The notes under the pieces are model-generated. The model worked only from the letters and a program-made list of their open reading frames with translations. It was not told the DNA's origin and ran no database searches. From Desulfuromusa sp. (lineage in GTDB: Bacteria > Desulfobacterota > Desulfuromonadia > Desulfuromonadales > Geopsychrobacteraceae), in NCBI GenBank assembly GCA_023145655.1, contig JAGLDI010000139.1, forward strand, positions 1 through 6,659: DNA of 6,659 bases, given 5' to 3'. Position numbers and translations under genes: made by a program. Shown piece after piece: positions 1 through 6,513 of this stretch (its first letter is position 1; each line of letters begins with the position of its first letter).

Positions 1-144
1 AAATTCCTGTTTAATTCGGGAGATAAAAGCGAGGGCCGCATCAGGAGTATCGGTGGGTTCAATTGTTGCGATGAAGCGACTGTGTTTAACTTCAATTTCG
101 CAACGGCATGTTGCGGCAGGGATCGGGTAGCGGGTTGTTGTCAT
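1..144 (-). CDS. yigZ: YigZ/IMPACT family protein, N-terminal part only (runs off the left edge)
   Basis: The frame is open for 48 codons from an ATG at 144-142 to the window edge, so only the N-terminus is present. It begins MTTTRYPIPAATCRCEIEVK and continues with HSRFIATIEPTDTPDAALAF. The pattern 'IPA...EIEVKHSRFIA...DAALAFI..IKQEF' is the start of the IMPACT (UPF0029) domain, as in E. coli YigZ (IPAA...EEIKKSRFIT). Family members are about 200 residues and cytoplasmic, with an N-terminal IMPACT fold and a small ferredoxin-like C-terminal domain. Eukaryotic IMPACT proteins act in translational control, but the bacterial role is not established. The ATG overlaps the lspA stop (ATGA), so translation is probably coupled. 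The only Shine-Dalgarno-like sequence is a weak GAGAAC. Family assignment is by memory of the N-terminal pattern and cannot be extended, because the rest is outside the window. Confidence 0.78.
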   Translation of the reverse strand, partial: MTTTRYPIPAATCRCEIEVKHSRFIATIEPTDTPDAALAFISRIKQEF

Positions 145-644
145 TTGTTCTCAGGTTGAGGGTTTTGCCGCTTTCTCTGCCGTTCTTCGTGCCAGGAACA
201 AATTAACATGATCGTCACACCCACACAGATGGCACTGTCAGCAACATTGAAAGCGGGCCAGTGGTAATTATACCAGTGGACATCGAGAAAATCGATCACT
301 TCCCCAAAGCGGATCCGATCGAACAGGTTGCCTAAAGCACCACTGAGAATCAACCCTAAAGAAAAACGTTGCCAGTGCTTTTCCCTTGAAATTCGCCGCA
401 CATACCAGAGAATTCCAAGGGTCGCGGCACAGGAAACCCCAATAAAAAAAGGCAACCGGATCGCATTATCAGCAAGGATTCCAAACGCCGCCCCGGGATT
501 TCGTACATAGGTCAGGTGAAAAAAATTTGTGATAATCCGTTTTGATTGTGACAGTTCAAAGTGGTTATCAATGTAGATTTTACTCCACTGGTCCAGCAGC
601 AGACTGATGCCAGCAGTCAGAGTAAAAAGCCGGTATTTCTTCAT
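141..644 (-). CDS. lspA: Lipoprotein signal peptidase (signal peptidase II)
   Basis: The 167-residue protein matches the usual LspA length (about 160-170). LspA is an inner-membrane aspartyl protease that removes the signal peptide from diacylated prolipoproteins, just before the lipidated cysteine. Family signatures are clear: LDQWSK at 17-22, RNPGAAFG at 48-55, GNLFDR at 105-110, then the two catalytic aspartates D118 (in EVIDF) and D136 (in FNVADSA). These positions correspond to D124 and D143 of the Pseudomonas aeruginosa enzyme. Four hydrophobic stretches (about 5-22, 63-82, 94-108 and 133-150) fit the four-helix topology, and the C-terminal tail from about 152 is polar. The ATG at 644-642 lies one base after the ileS TAG, with GCAGGT inside the end of ileS serving as ribosome binding site. 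Expression is therefore probably coupled to ileS. The ileS-lspA neighbourhood is classic in Gram-negatives. No missing key residue was seen. Confidence 0.97.
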   Translation of the reverse strand: MKKYRLFTLTAGISLLLDQWSKIYIDNHFELSQSKRIITNFFHLTYVRNPGAAFGILADNAIRLPFFIGVSCAATLGILWYVRRISREKHWQRFSLGLILSGALGNLFDRIRFGEVIDFLDVHWYNYHWPAFNVADSAICVGVTIMLICSWHEERQRKRQNPQPENK

Positions 645-645
645 A

Positions 646-3426
646 CTAACCTGCGGCTAAAGCGGCAACACAGCGAGGACAAATAGTTGGGTGTTCACTA
701 TCCTGACCAATACCGGTTGCAAAGTTCCAACACCGCTCGCACTTTTCCCCATCTGCCGGGAGAACCTGCAATTTCAATCCGGGAATATTCTCCGCTTCAA
801 CCGCTGCCGGAAGATTGGTTGTCAATTCCACCTGCGAAACAATAAAATAGGTTGGCAGGAGCTCAAGATACTCTTCCATCAATTGCCGGTAACTTTCCGG
901 GACATCAAGAAGGATTTTTGCTTCCAGAGATTGTCCAAGTTGCTTATCAGCACGGGCTTTTTCCAATTGCCTGGACACTTCAGAGCGAACTTTCTGCAAC
1001 TGCTCATAACGCTCTTCCAGTTGTGAATCTTGGTAGTGTGAATTGTGTTGTGGAAACCCTGTAAGGTGGACACTGGCTTCCCTCTCACCCGGCAGCTTTT
1101 GCCAGATTTCATCTGTTGTAAAAGTTAAAACCGGGGCCAGCATCCGGGTCAGAGCATCAACAATCTGATACATCGTTGAACGGGCGCTGCGATAATCAAT
1201 ACTCAGCTTGGGGCTGGTGTAAAGACGATCCTTGAGGATGTCCAGATAGAATGCACTCAGATCGACGCTGCAATAGTTGTGCACCGCATGGTAAATAACA
1301 TGAAACTCATATTTATCGTAGGCACTGTTAACCTTTTGCACTAAACGGCTCAAGCGGGATAATGCCCAACGATCCAACTCTAAGAGCTCATCATCGGCAA
1401 CCATATCGGTTTCCGGGTTAAAACCCTCCAGATTACTGAGAAGGTAGCGGGCGGTATTACGAATCCGCCGGTAAGCATCGGACAATCGCTGCAAGGTTTC
1501 CTGACTGAGACGAATATCATCACGATAGTCGGTCGCCGCGACCCACAAGCGGATGATTTCTGCCCCATATTTGCGGATGATTTCTTCTGGTGCGATGATA
1601 TTCCCCATTGATTTTGACATCGGGCGACCATCTTTATCCAAAACAAAGCCGTGGGTTAAAACTGCCTTATAGGGGGCACGATCCCGAGTACCGACCGATT
1701 CCAACAAACTTGAATGAAACCAGCCACGATGCTGGTCCGAACCTTCCAGATAGAGATCAGCAGGACTATGTAGATAGTTGCGCTGTTCACAAACGGCAGC
1801 ATGTGACACCCCGGAATCAAACCAGACATCCAGAATATCGGTCTCTTTGGTGAATTTATCGTGACCACAAGCAGGACAAATCGTCCCCGGTGGGAGCAAC
1901 TCACTGGCCTCATTTTCAAACCAGATATCACTGCCGGTCGCTTCAAATTGATCGGCAATGTAGTGCATCACTTTACCATCATCCAACGCCTCGCCACATT
2001 TTTCACAATAAGCTATGGTAATCGGTACACCCCAGCTCCGCTGCCGGCTGATACACCAGTCAGGTCGAGCTTCAACCATATTGTAGATGCGGTTGCGTCC
2101 CCAGCTGGGAATCCATTCAACCTGATCAATCGCCTGTAACGCTTTTCCCCGCAGATCGTTCTCTTCCATGCTGATAAACCATTGCTCGGTCGCCCGAAAG
2201 ATAATTGGTTTTTTACAGCGCCAGCAATGGGGATAACTATGTTCAATCGAACTCTCATGGAGCAATGCTCCCACTTCGGTGAGTTTTTCATTGACTGCAG
2301 GGTTGGCATCTTTCAGTTTCATCCCACCAAACAGCTCAAGATCTTGCCGATAGCGACCATAATCATCAACCGGATTATAGATTTCCAGACCGTATTTCAA
2401 CCCGACCTGATAGTCATCCTGACCGTGCCCCGGAGCCGTATGGACGCAGCCCGTTCCCGCCTCCAAAGTGACATGATCAGCAAGCATCAACAGGGAGTTA
2501 CGATCATAGAGGGGGTGTTTGCAATTTTTGTTTTCAAATAGCTCTGCGGCAAAAGTTGCAATAACTGAATAGTCTTTAATACCGAGATTTTTCATCACCG
2601 CTTCGTAGAGCCCTTCAGCCAGAATCAGCACTTCACCATTGGCTTCAACGGCAACATAGGGGAGCTCAGGATTTAAGCAGATTCCCAAATTCGCGGGAAT
2701 TGTCCAGGGGGTGGTGGTCCAGATAACAAAGCTGATGGATCGCCCCTCGAGATTGGAGAGGGCCTCTGGAAGCTCATCCACATAAGGAAACTTTACGTAG
2801 ATTGATGGCGATGTGTGGTTGGCATATTCAACTTCCGCTTCAGCCAGGGCGGTGACGCAGGAAGAGCACCAATGAATCGGTTTTTTTCCCTTAAACAACG
2901 AACCACGCTCTGCCAGACGGGCCAGTTCACGGGCGGTGGTTGCTTCATAACCCGGGGTCATTGTCAGGTAGGGATCTTCCCAATTGCCAAAAATTCCCAG
3001 ACGTTGAAACTCTTCACTCTGGGTTTTGACCCAGACTTTTGCATAGTCACGACATTGCCGGCGGAAATCAGCTTTACTCATCTCCCGTTTTTTCTTACCG
3101 AGTTTCTTGTCAACCATCAACTCAATCGGTAGCCCGTGGCAATCCCAACCGGGAACGTAGGGGGTAAAGAAGCCATCCATCCGCTTACTTTTGACAATGA
3201 TATCTTTAAGGATTTTATTCAGAGCGTGCCCCATGTGCAGATGACCATTCGCATAGGGGGGACCATCATGCAGGACAAAACTCTCTTTTCCTTGATTGAC
3301 TGTTTCAAGCTGATCGTTCAGGCTAATCCGCTGCCAATACTTAAGTTGCTCAGGTTCCCGATTCGGCAGGTTGGCTCGCATTGGAAAATCGGTTTTGGGT
3401 AGATTTAACGTATCTTTATAGTCCAT
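646..3426 (-). CDS. ileS: Isoleucyl-tRNA synthetase (class I)
   Basis: The 926-residue protein is full length for bacterial IleRS. It charges tRNA-Ile with isoleucine in the cytoplasm and hydrolyses mischarged Val-tRNA-Ile in an inserted editing domain. The HIGH motif reads HMGH at 64-67 in PPYANGHLHMGHALNK. The KMSKS loop is at 602-606 but reads PMSKS. The editing domain carries the threonine-rich WTTTPWTIPAN (236-246) and HTAPGHGQDDY (329-339). Tryptophan-containing WCISRQRSWGVPI (457-469) is the usual catalytic-core segment. Cysteine pairs at 187/190 and 401/404, and at 474/477 and 517/520, look like zinc sites. A C-terminal zinc finger uses C896/C899 and C916/C919 and is typical of the bacterial (mupirocin-sensitive type) enzyme. 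The ATG at 3426-3424 is preceded by GGAG with about 10 bases spacing and is followed by the family-typical N-terminus (DTLNLPKTDFPMRANL). It leads the ileS-lspA-yigZ run. The upstream 275 bases hold a fold-back element rather than an obvious T-box or other riboswitch. Confidence 0.98.
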   Translation of the reverse strand: MDYKDTLNLPKTDFPMRANLPNREPEQLKYWQRISLNDQLETVNQGKESFVLHDGPPYANGHLHMGHALNKILKDIIVKSKRMDGFFTPYVPGWDCHGLPIELMVDKKLGKKKREMSKADFRRQCRDYAKVWVKTQSEEFQRLGIFGNWEDPYLTMTPGYEATTARELARLAERGSLFKGKKPIHWCSSCVTALAEAEVEYANHTSPSIYVKFPYVDELPEALSNLEGRSISFVIWTTTPWTIPANLGICLNPELPYVAVEANGEVLILAEGLYEAVMKNLGIKDYSVIATFAAELFENKNCKHPLYDRNSLLMLADHVTLEAGTGCVHTAPGHGQDDYQVGLKYGLEIYNPVDDYGRYRQDLELFGGMKLKDANPAVNEKLTEVGALLHESSIEHSYPHCWRCKKPIIFRATEQWFISMEENDLRGKALQAIDQVEWIPSWGRNRIYNMVEARPDWCISRQRSWGVPITIAYCEKCGEALDDGKVMHYIADQFEATGSDIWFENEASELLPPGTICPACGHDKFTKETDILDVWFDSGVSHAAVCEQRNYLHSPADLYLEGSDQHRGWFHSSLLESVGTRDRAPYKAVLTHGFVLDKDGRPMSKSMGNIIAPEEIIRKYGAEIIRLWVAATDYRDDIRLSQETLQRLSDAYRRIRNTARYLLSNLEGFNPETDMVADDELLELDRWALSRLSRLVQKVNSAYDKYEFHVIYHAVHNYCSVDLSAFYLDILKDRLYTSPKLSIDYRSARSTMYQIVDALTRMLAPVLTFTTDEIWQKLPGEREASVHLTGFPQHNSHYQDSQLEERYEQLQKVRSEVSRQLEKARADKQLGQSLEAKILLDVPESYRQLMEEYLELLPTYFIVSQVELTTNLPAAVEAENIPGLKLQVLPADGEKCERCWNFATGIGQDSEHPTICPRCVAALAAG

Positions 3427-3436
3427 GCTCGTATCT

Positions 3437-3465
3437 CTCCGCAGGGATTGTGATAGGTGACTATC
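3437..3465 (-). promoter_or_regulatory. ileS: ileS leader: ribosome binding site and small upstream hairpin
   Basis: On the minus strand GGAG (plus 3437-3440) lies about 10 bases before the ileS ATG and is the likely ribosome binding site. Just upstream is a short perfect inverted repeat GATAG-tcac-CTATC (plus 3452-3465), a possible 5-bp hairpin in the 5' leader. No convincing -35/-10 pair could be placed between the fold-back element and the ATG. The promoter may lie in or upstream of that element, or transcription may run in from elyC. Confidence 0.4.
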
Positions 3466-3467
3466 TG

Positions 3468-3613
3468 TAGCAGGGCGTTGAAAAACGTTTTCGAGACCGC
3501 GAGTGCAAGGCGAAAATTGTCAAAAAAGCGCAGTTTACACTTGGTAAATGAGCATTTTGAGGTAATTTTCAACACAGCAATCACAACGCAGATAGTTTTT
3601 CAACCGCCTGTTA
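3468..3613. repeat. TA-flanked imperfect palindromic (fold-back, MITE-like) element
   Basis: The ends form a terminal inverted repeat. Plus 3465-3486 matches the reverse complement of 3595-3616 at 18 of 22 positions, with the shared core ACAGG or GCAGG, then GTTGAAAAAC. A TA dinucleotide sits at each end (3468-3469 and 3612-3613), as in a TA target duplication. The inside is also an imperfect palindrome. Its centre (about 3541) is a perfect TTTAC-acttg-GTAAA, and GAAAATT...TCAAAA on the left mirrors TTTTGA...AATTTTC on the right. The element has no coding capacity, and the short plus-strand open frame across it (from 3457) is incidental. I have the impression that repeats with a GTTGAAAAAC end recur in Desulfuromonadales genomes, but this was not verified. 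Transcribed from either side it would form a long hairpin. It sits between elyC and ileS, so it could attenuate or stabilise read-through RNA. Confidence 0.7.
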
Positions 3614-3701
3614 GAGTGAAATCAAGCCCGCAAGCTAGCAAATACACCGTTTAAGTTCAAGAAGAAAGGTGGTTACAGGGTTTATAGTAGTTTTTTGATA
3701 C

Positions 3702-4490
3702 TCAATTTTGGTCGGAATAGTTTTTAACCTGCTTTGTCAATTTCACCCAGAGTAACCCGAGCCGTTCATGGGCCCAGTATTCACTTTGAGCCAGGCTTTT
3801 TGCCGATGGAAAAGTCCACCAACTCTTAAAGGGCTTACTCTGATATTCAGTTGGAGCGGGGATCGGATCAAGCCCCACCTGGTGAAACAGGAGCAAAGCC
3901 CGGGGCATGTGGGCCGCCGTTGTAACCAGAACCAGCGCGGAGTCAGGAAAGTTCTCAGCAATTACCTGCGCCTCTTCCATGGTATCTCTGGGACCATTAA
4001 GAACCATGATATCCTCTCCTGGGACCCCTAGAGATAATGCCAACTCTCGAAGCTTTTCCGGATAAGTTGCCGGGTCATTAACCATTTCTTGAAATCCGGT
4101 AAAAATTAATTTACTGCCCGGGTTCAGGTGATAAATCCGGATTCCTTCGGTCAGCCGTACAACCGCCGTTGGGCTGAGCTCACTGGTGACGGGCTGGTCA
4201 TCAACTGATTGATGCCAACTGCCAAGGACCGCAATATAGTCAACTGGGAGATCGCGCTGCTGATAGCTGGGGATCTGGTTTTCAAGTTGGGAGATATAGC
4301 GATGACTTAAGGGGGAGTAGCTGGCGACGGACAATAGTGCCGTAGCAATAAAGACAACTATAATTCCCAACCAGCGGGTTTTTGGTCGTAACAGCAGCAG
4401 CAATGCCCAGAGCAGCAAGAGCAGAATAATCGGAACCGGCATCAGCAGGTCACCTAGAATTTTCTTCAACAGAAACAGATAGTGATCCAT
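3702..4490 (-). CDS. elyC: ElyC-like envelope biogenesis factor (DUF218/YdcF-type membrane protein)
   Basis: The 262-residue protein closely resembles the layout of E. coli ElyC (YcbC). It has an N-terminal cytoplasmic stub (LFLLKKILGDLLMP), two membrane helices (about 17-35 and 39-57), and then a DUF218 domain from about 83 to 235. Shared landmarks are VDYIAVLG (83-90), RLTEGIRIYHLNPGSKLIFTG (112-132), SLGVPGEDI (153-161), the DT pair at 169-170 in RDTMEEA, VTTAAHMPRAL (189-199), and GLDPIPAPT (206-214). ElyC is an inner-membrane protein needed for peptidoglycan precursor (undecaprenyl-phosphate) metabolism and envelope integrity in E. coli. Its biochemical activity is not settled. The usual glycine-rich VLGGG loop reads VLGSW here, and the second glycine motif reads TGF. 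The ATG at 4490 is chosen because LFLLKKILGDLLMP aligns with the ElyC N-terminus, although its Shine-Dalgarno is poor. M17 has a better AGGTGA upstream but would remove the conserved stub. Fold-back elements lie on both sides. Confidence 0.85.
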   Translation of the reverse strand: MDHYLFLLKKILGDLLMPVPIILLLLLWALLLLLRPKTRWLGIIVVFIATALLSVASYSPLSHRYISQLENQIPSYQQRDLPVDYIAVLGSWHQSVDDQPVTSELSPTAVVRLTEGIRIYHLNPGSKLIFTGFQEMVNDPATYPEKLRELALSLGVPGEDIMVLNGPRDTMEEAQVIAENFPDSALVLVTTAAHMPRALLLFHQVGLDPIPAPTEYQSKPFKSWWTFPSAKSLAQSEYWAHERLGLLWVKLTKQVKNYSDQN

Positions 4491-4535
4491 CAGGAGCTAC
4501 CCCAGCTTGATAAGCAACAGAAACAAGCGGAACAC

Positions 4536-4698
4536 TAGTGTCCCGTGTGGTTAGTCCGTTTGGTTAATTCTGAGCAATTTTGGCTGATGATAAGGTGCAT
4601 CGACACAGGTCTAGCCACAGCTAAGCCGAGGAGACGCAACGTAGACAGCAGACAAAAGGGCCAGAATTAATAGATGGAATTAACCATATGGGACACTA
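4536..4698. repeat. TA-flanked palindromic MITE-like element, 163 bp
   Basis: The outer 20 bases on each side are an inverted repeat with 17 of 20 matches: TAGTGTCCCGTGTGGTTAGT on the left, and TAGTGTCCCATATGGTTAAT as the reverse complement of the right end. The outermost TA on each side (4536-4537, 4697-4698) fits a TA target duplication, as made by IS630/Tc1-mariner-type transposases. The GTGTCCC...GGGACAC body is non-coding. The centre is a perfect TAGC-CACA-GCTA (4612-4623), which coincides with the geometric midpoint. The arms between ends and centre are also imperfectly complementary, for example TTAATTCTG at 4564-4572 against its complement CAGAATTAA at 4662-4670. The whole element can therefore fold into one long hairpin. 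It is a different family from the element at 3468-3613. No transposase is present, so it would be non-autonomous. Confidence 0.75.
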
Positions 4699-4910
4699 AC
4701 GCAATTGCTGCAATTGATCAATAATTCTGTTGTTTTTTCAGGCAGGTGTCCGCAATGCCGGGTGTAAATAGCGAAGAGAACCTAACTGCAGATCACATAA
4801 GGCCATGGCTGTTGACGTAGCAGCGGGGATGCTCATTTTTCAGTTCCTTTTTGCCCCATAGCTTTGCGGATGAATTCAAATCTGCTGCCGCTTAAATTTG
4901 TTAAAAAATA
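4699..4910. other. Intergenic remainder between the 163-bp element and hipA, nothing firm
   Basis: Together with the element at 4536-4698 this makes a gene-free stretch of about 420 bases between elyC and hipA. I see no rho-independent terminator with a U-tract for hipA and no convincing promoter for elyC. There is a paired CAATTG-ctg-CAATTG hairpin next to the element. On the minus strand two short open frames follow each other in different registers: about 31 codons containing ELKNEHPRCYVNSHGLM, ending near 4799, then MALCDLQLGSLRYLHPALRT and two further residues. They could be the debris of a decayed gene, but neither is recognisable and both are short enough to be chance. Confidence 0.35.
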
Positions 4911-6170
4911 TTACTTGCTAGCGTCCCGTTTGCATTCAAATAAATGTTCAGCGTCCAGACATTCCTGCCTTGAAAGTCCATATTGCCGTGCCCGAAGTTC
5001 CCAGCCCGCGATAATGTCGCACACTTTCTGGATAATTTTTTTGGCTTGTTTCTTATCCAACCGATAATACCCTGCAGTTTCAAGAATAATATCCATATCC
5101 GGCTGATGGCAGTCAAAGTCCAGAGCAAGGGCGTGCTCTTCTTTTTTGAAGGATGGATTCATGTCAAAAGCAGGTGCCAGTTTCCATCCTGCCGGAGTCC
5201 TTATGAACCCATGGTTACGTAGATGATCATCCCGGTTGGCGGTAGTAATATTGAAGACAACTCGGGTGAACAGTTCTTTAAGGTCAGTTTGCAGGGAATC
5301 TGGATCGCCAAAAGTCACCAGAAATTCTGCCAGCTCCAGATAACTGACATCATCGGTATCAATATGATTCAACATGGTCATGGCCGAGGTGAAAAAACGG
5401 CGGCTCTTCCCGTTACGGTCAAAGCGTTTCACTAAAAAGGTGTGGTAACCGTCACCGATCTGCATGAGTTTCGATTCTGGAACTGTTATCCCGCAATCAA
5501 GAGCGAGGTCATGAACCACCTTCTCCCAGGCAGCGACATTATAATCGTCATCTGCCGCTGGAAATTTAGCAATCCAGAGATGTCCCTGATTATCGACCAG
5601 ATTCGCCTTGGGACGTGCCCCGCCGAGTGAGGCTCCCGGTGCAACAAGAACTTTCAACCACGCTTTAATTTTATCAGGAGCTACCAGTTTTTTTTTGGTT
5701 AGTTCGTAAGCGATCTCCTGAAGTTCGGCGATTCTGGTCACGGGAGGGGCGGATAATGCTTCATCGGCGAGAAAAATATCTTGTCCTGGCAGGCTGTAGC
5801 GCAACGCTCCCATGCGGGTACAGTCCTGGACTCCCAGCATAAAGTCCCACGGATTGAGAGCTCTGGACTTACGTTCCTCCTCTCTGGCGACTAAAGCCTC
5901 TCTACGCTTCATCAAGAGTTGTCCCCAGCGATCAGGACACGAATCCATGAAGGCGCCAAAATTTGATCCACCCGGATAAAATTCACCCGGTAACAGATCC
6001 AATTCAGGATCAAGTGGAAAAGCATGAGCGTGAAGCAGCCAATCGGCATTGTAAGCAAAGCTGATACTGCCACGATCACCTTTTGAGAGGGTGCCAATCC
6101 GTTGCCGAGGGCCAAAAGTCGGATCATCCAGCCATACCCATAGTTGTTCTCTTTGGGCTGCCTTTGCCAT
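4911..6170 (-). CDS. hipA: HipA-family serine/threonine kinase toxin
   Basis: The 419-residue protein has the two-part HipA layout. An N-terminal HipA subdomain (about 8-115) contains FYPGGSNFGAFMDSCPDRWG and ends in the NPWDFMLGVQD/MGALRY segment. A C-terminal kinase-like domain spans about 178-400. E. coli HipA phosphorylates glutamyl-tRNA synthetase, stalls translation and causes persistence, but the target here is unknown. Kinase landmarks are the glycine-rich loop GASLGGARPKAN (179-190), with S181 at the place of the autophosphorylated S150 of E. coli, an ATP-contacting lysine K202 (WIAKFP), DDHLRN with D314 and N319 (equivalents of catalytic D309 and N314), and FDMNP with the metal-binding D336. 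All key residues are present, so it should be active. The ATG at 6170 shares a base with the hipB stop; an in-frame GTG one codon upstream (6173) is an alternative. AGGA lies about 9 bases before the ATG. The upstream regulator gene makes a hipBA operon likely. Confidence 0.9.
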   Translation of the reverse strand: MAKAAQREQLWVWLDDPTFGPRQRIGTLSKGDRGSISFAYNADWLLHAHAFPLDPELDLLPGEFYPGGSNFGAFMDSCPDRWGQLLMKRREALVAREEERKSRALNPWDFMLGVQDCTRMGALRYSLPGQDIFLADEALSAPPVTRIAELQEIAYELTKKKLVAPDKIKAWLKVLVAPGASLGGARPKANLVDNQGHLWIAKFPAADDDYNVAAWEKVVHDLALDCGITVPESKLMQIGDGYHTFLVKRFDRNGKSRRFFTSAMTMLNHIDTDDVSYLELAEFLVTFGDPDSLQTDLKELFTRVVFNITTANRDDHLRNHGFIRTPAGWKLAPAFDMNPSFKKEEHALALDFDCHQPDMDIILETAGYYRLDKKQAKKIIQKVCDIIAGWELRARQYGLSRQECLDAEHLFECKRDASK

Positions 6171-6502
6171 CACGATTTATCCTGCAAGATTGTCTTACGC
6201 GGAGCCCTTTTCCTTTGCGGCATGGATTCGTCTTGCAAACGGCGACCCAACTCATCTTCTTTAGCCACTTGGGCTAAATCGCCCAGCAGGCCAAGGACAC
6301 GCAATACCTGCAAATAATGACCAAAGGCCACGGAAGGATCACCTTTTTCAATCTTATAGAGTGTCGGGCGGGAGATATCGGCTCTGATGCAAACGGTTTC
6401 CATAGAAAAACGCCGACGGAGGCGCGCATCTCTCAGTCTTTGTCCAAATGACTCGATTTCCCTCACTGAACCGGGATAGATGTGGAATGGTTTTTTTGCC
6501 AT
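6170..6502 (-). CDS. hipB: HipB-like XRE-family antitoxin / transcriptional regulator
   Basis: The 110-residue protein (from the ATG at 6502) carries one Cro/C1-type helix-turn-helix at about 18-73: FGQRLRDARLRRRFSMETVC, then IRADISRPTLYKIEKGDPSV. The recognition region is around SRPTLYKIEKG. The C-terminus (about 85-110) is basic and polar. In known hipBA systems HipB is a dimer that binds operators in its own promoter, binds HipA and holds it inactive. Placement directly before hipA with a one-base stop/start overlap supports that role. An in-frame TTG at 6523 would add seven residues (IFIFII-like). I prefer the ATG because the strongest promoter candidate would start transcription only about 5 bases before it, downstream of the TTG. 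Neither start has a Shine-Dalgarno, which fits a leaderless or near-leaderless message. Confidence 0.85.
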   Translation of the reverse strand: MAKKPFHIYPGSVREIESFGQRLRDARLRRRFSMETVCIRADISRPTLYKIEKGDPSVAFGHYLQVLRVLGLLGDLAQVAKEDELGRRLQDESMPQRKRAPRKTILQDKS

Positions 6503-6513
6503 AATGATAAATA

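Noticed and set aside
2182..2541. Plus-strand open frame of 119 codons
   Set aside because: It lies entirely antisense within ileS, whose reading frame is full length with all motifs; the antisense translation shows no family pattern.
3136..3402. Plus-strand open frames antisense to the 5' half of ileS
   Set aside because: Shadow frames of a strongly coding region; no ribosome binding site or recognisable protein.
3427..3470. T-box or other amino-acid riboswitch before ileS
   Set aside because: The leader is short after the fold-back element and lacks T-box features; only a 5-bp hairpin is visible.
3457..3654. Plus-strand open frame of 65 codons between ileS and elyC
   Set aside because: It runs through the palindromic element at 3468-3613 and has no recognisable domain; it is a by-product of that repeat.
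3614..3701. Rho-independent terminator after elyC
   Set aside because: Only a 4-bp AGTA/TACT pairing around an A-run was found, with no GC-rich stem and U-tract.
3468..4698. CRISPR array or composite transposon formed by the two repeats
   Set aside because: The repeats are single, of different sequence and far apart; no regular spacers and no transposase.
4702..4737. CAATTG-ctg-CAATTG hairpin followed by a T-run as a plus-strand terminator
   Set aside because: The T-run is about 15 bases beyond the stem, the stem is AT-rich, and there is no plus-strand gene upstream to terminate.
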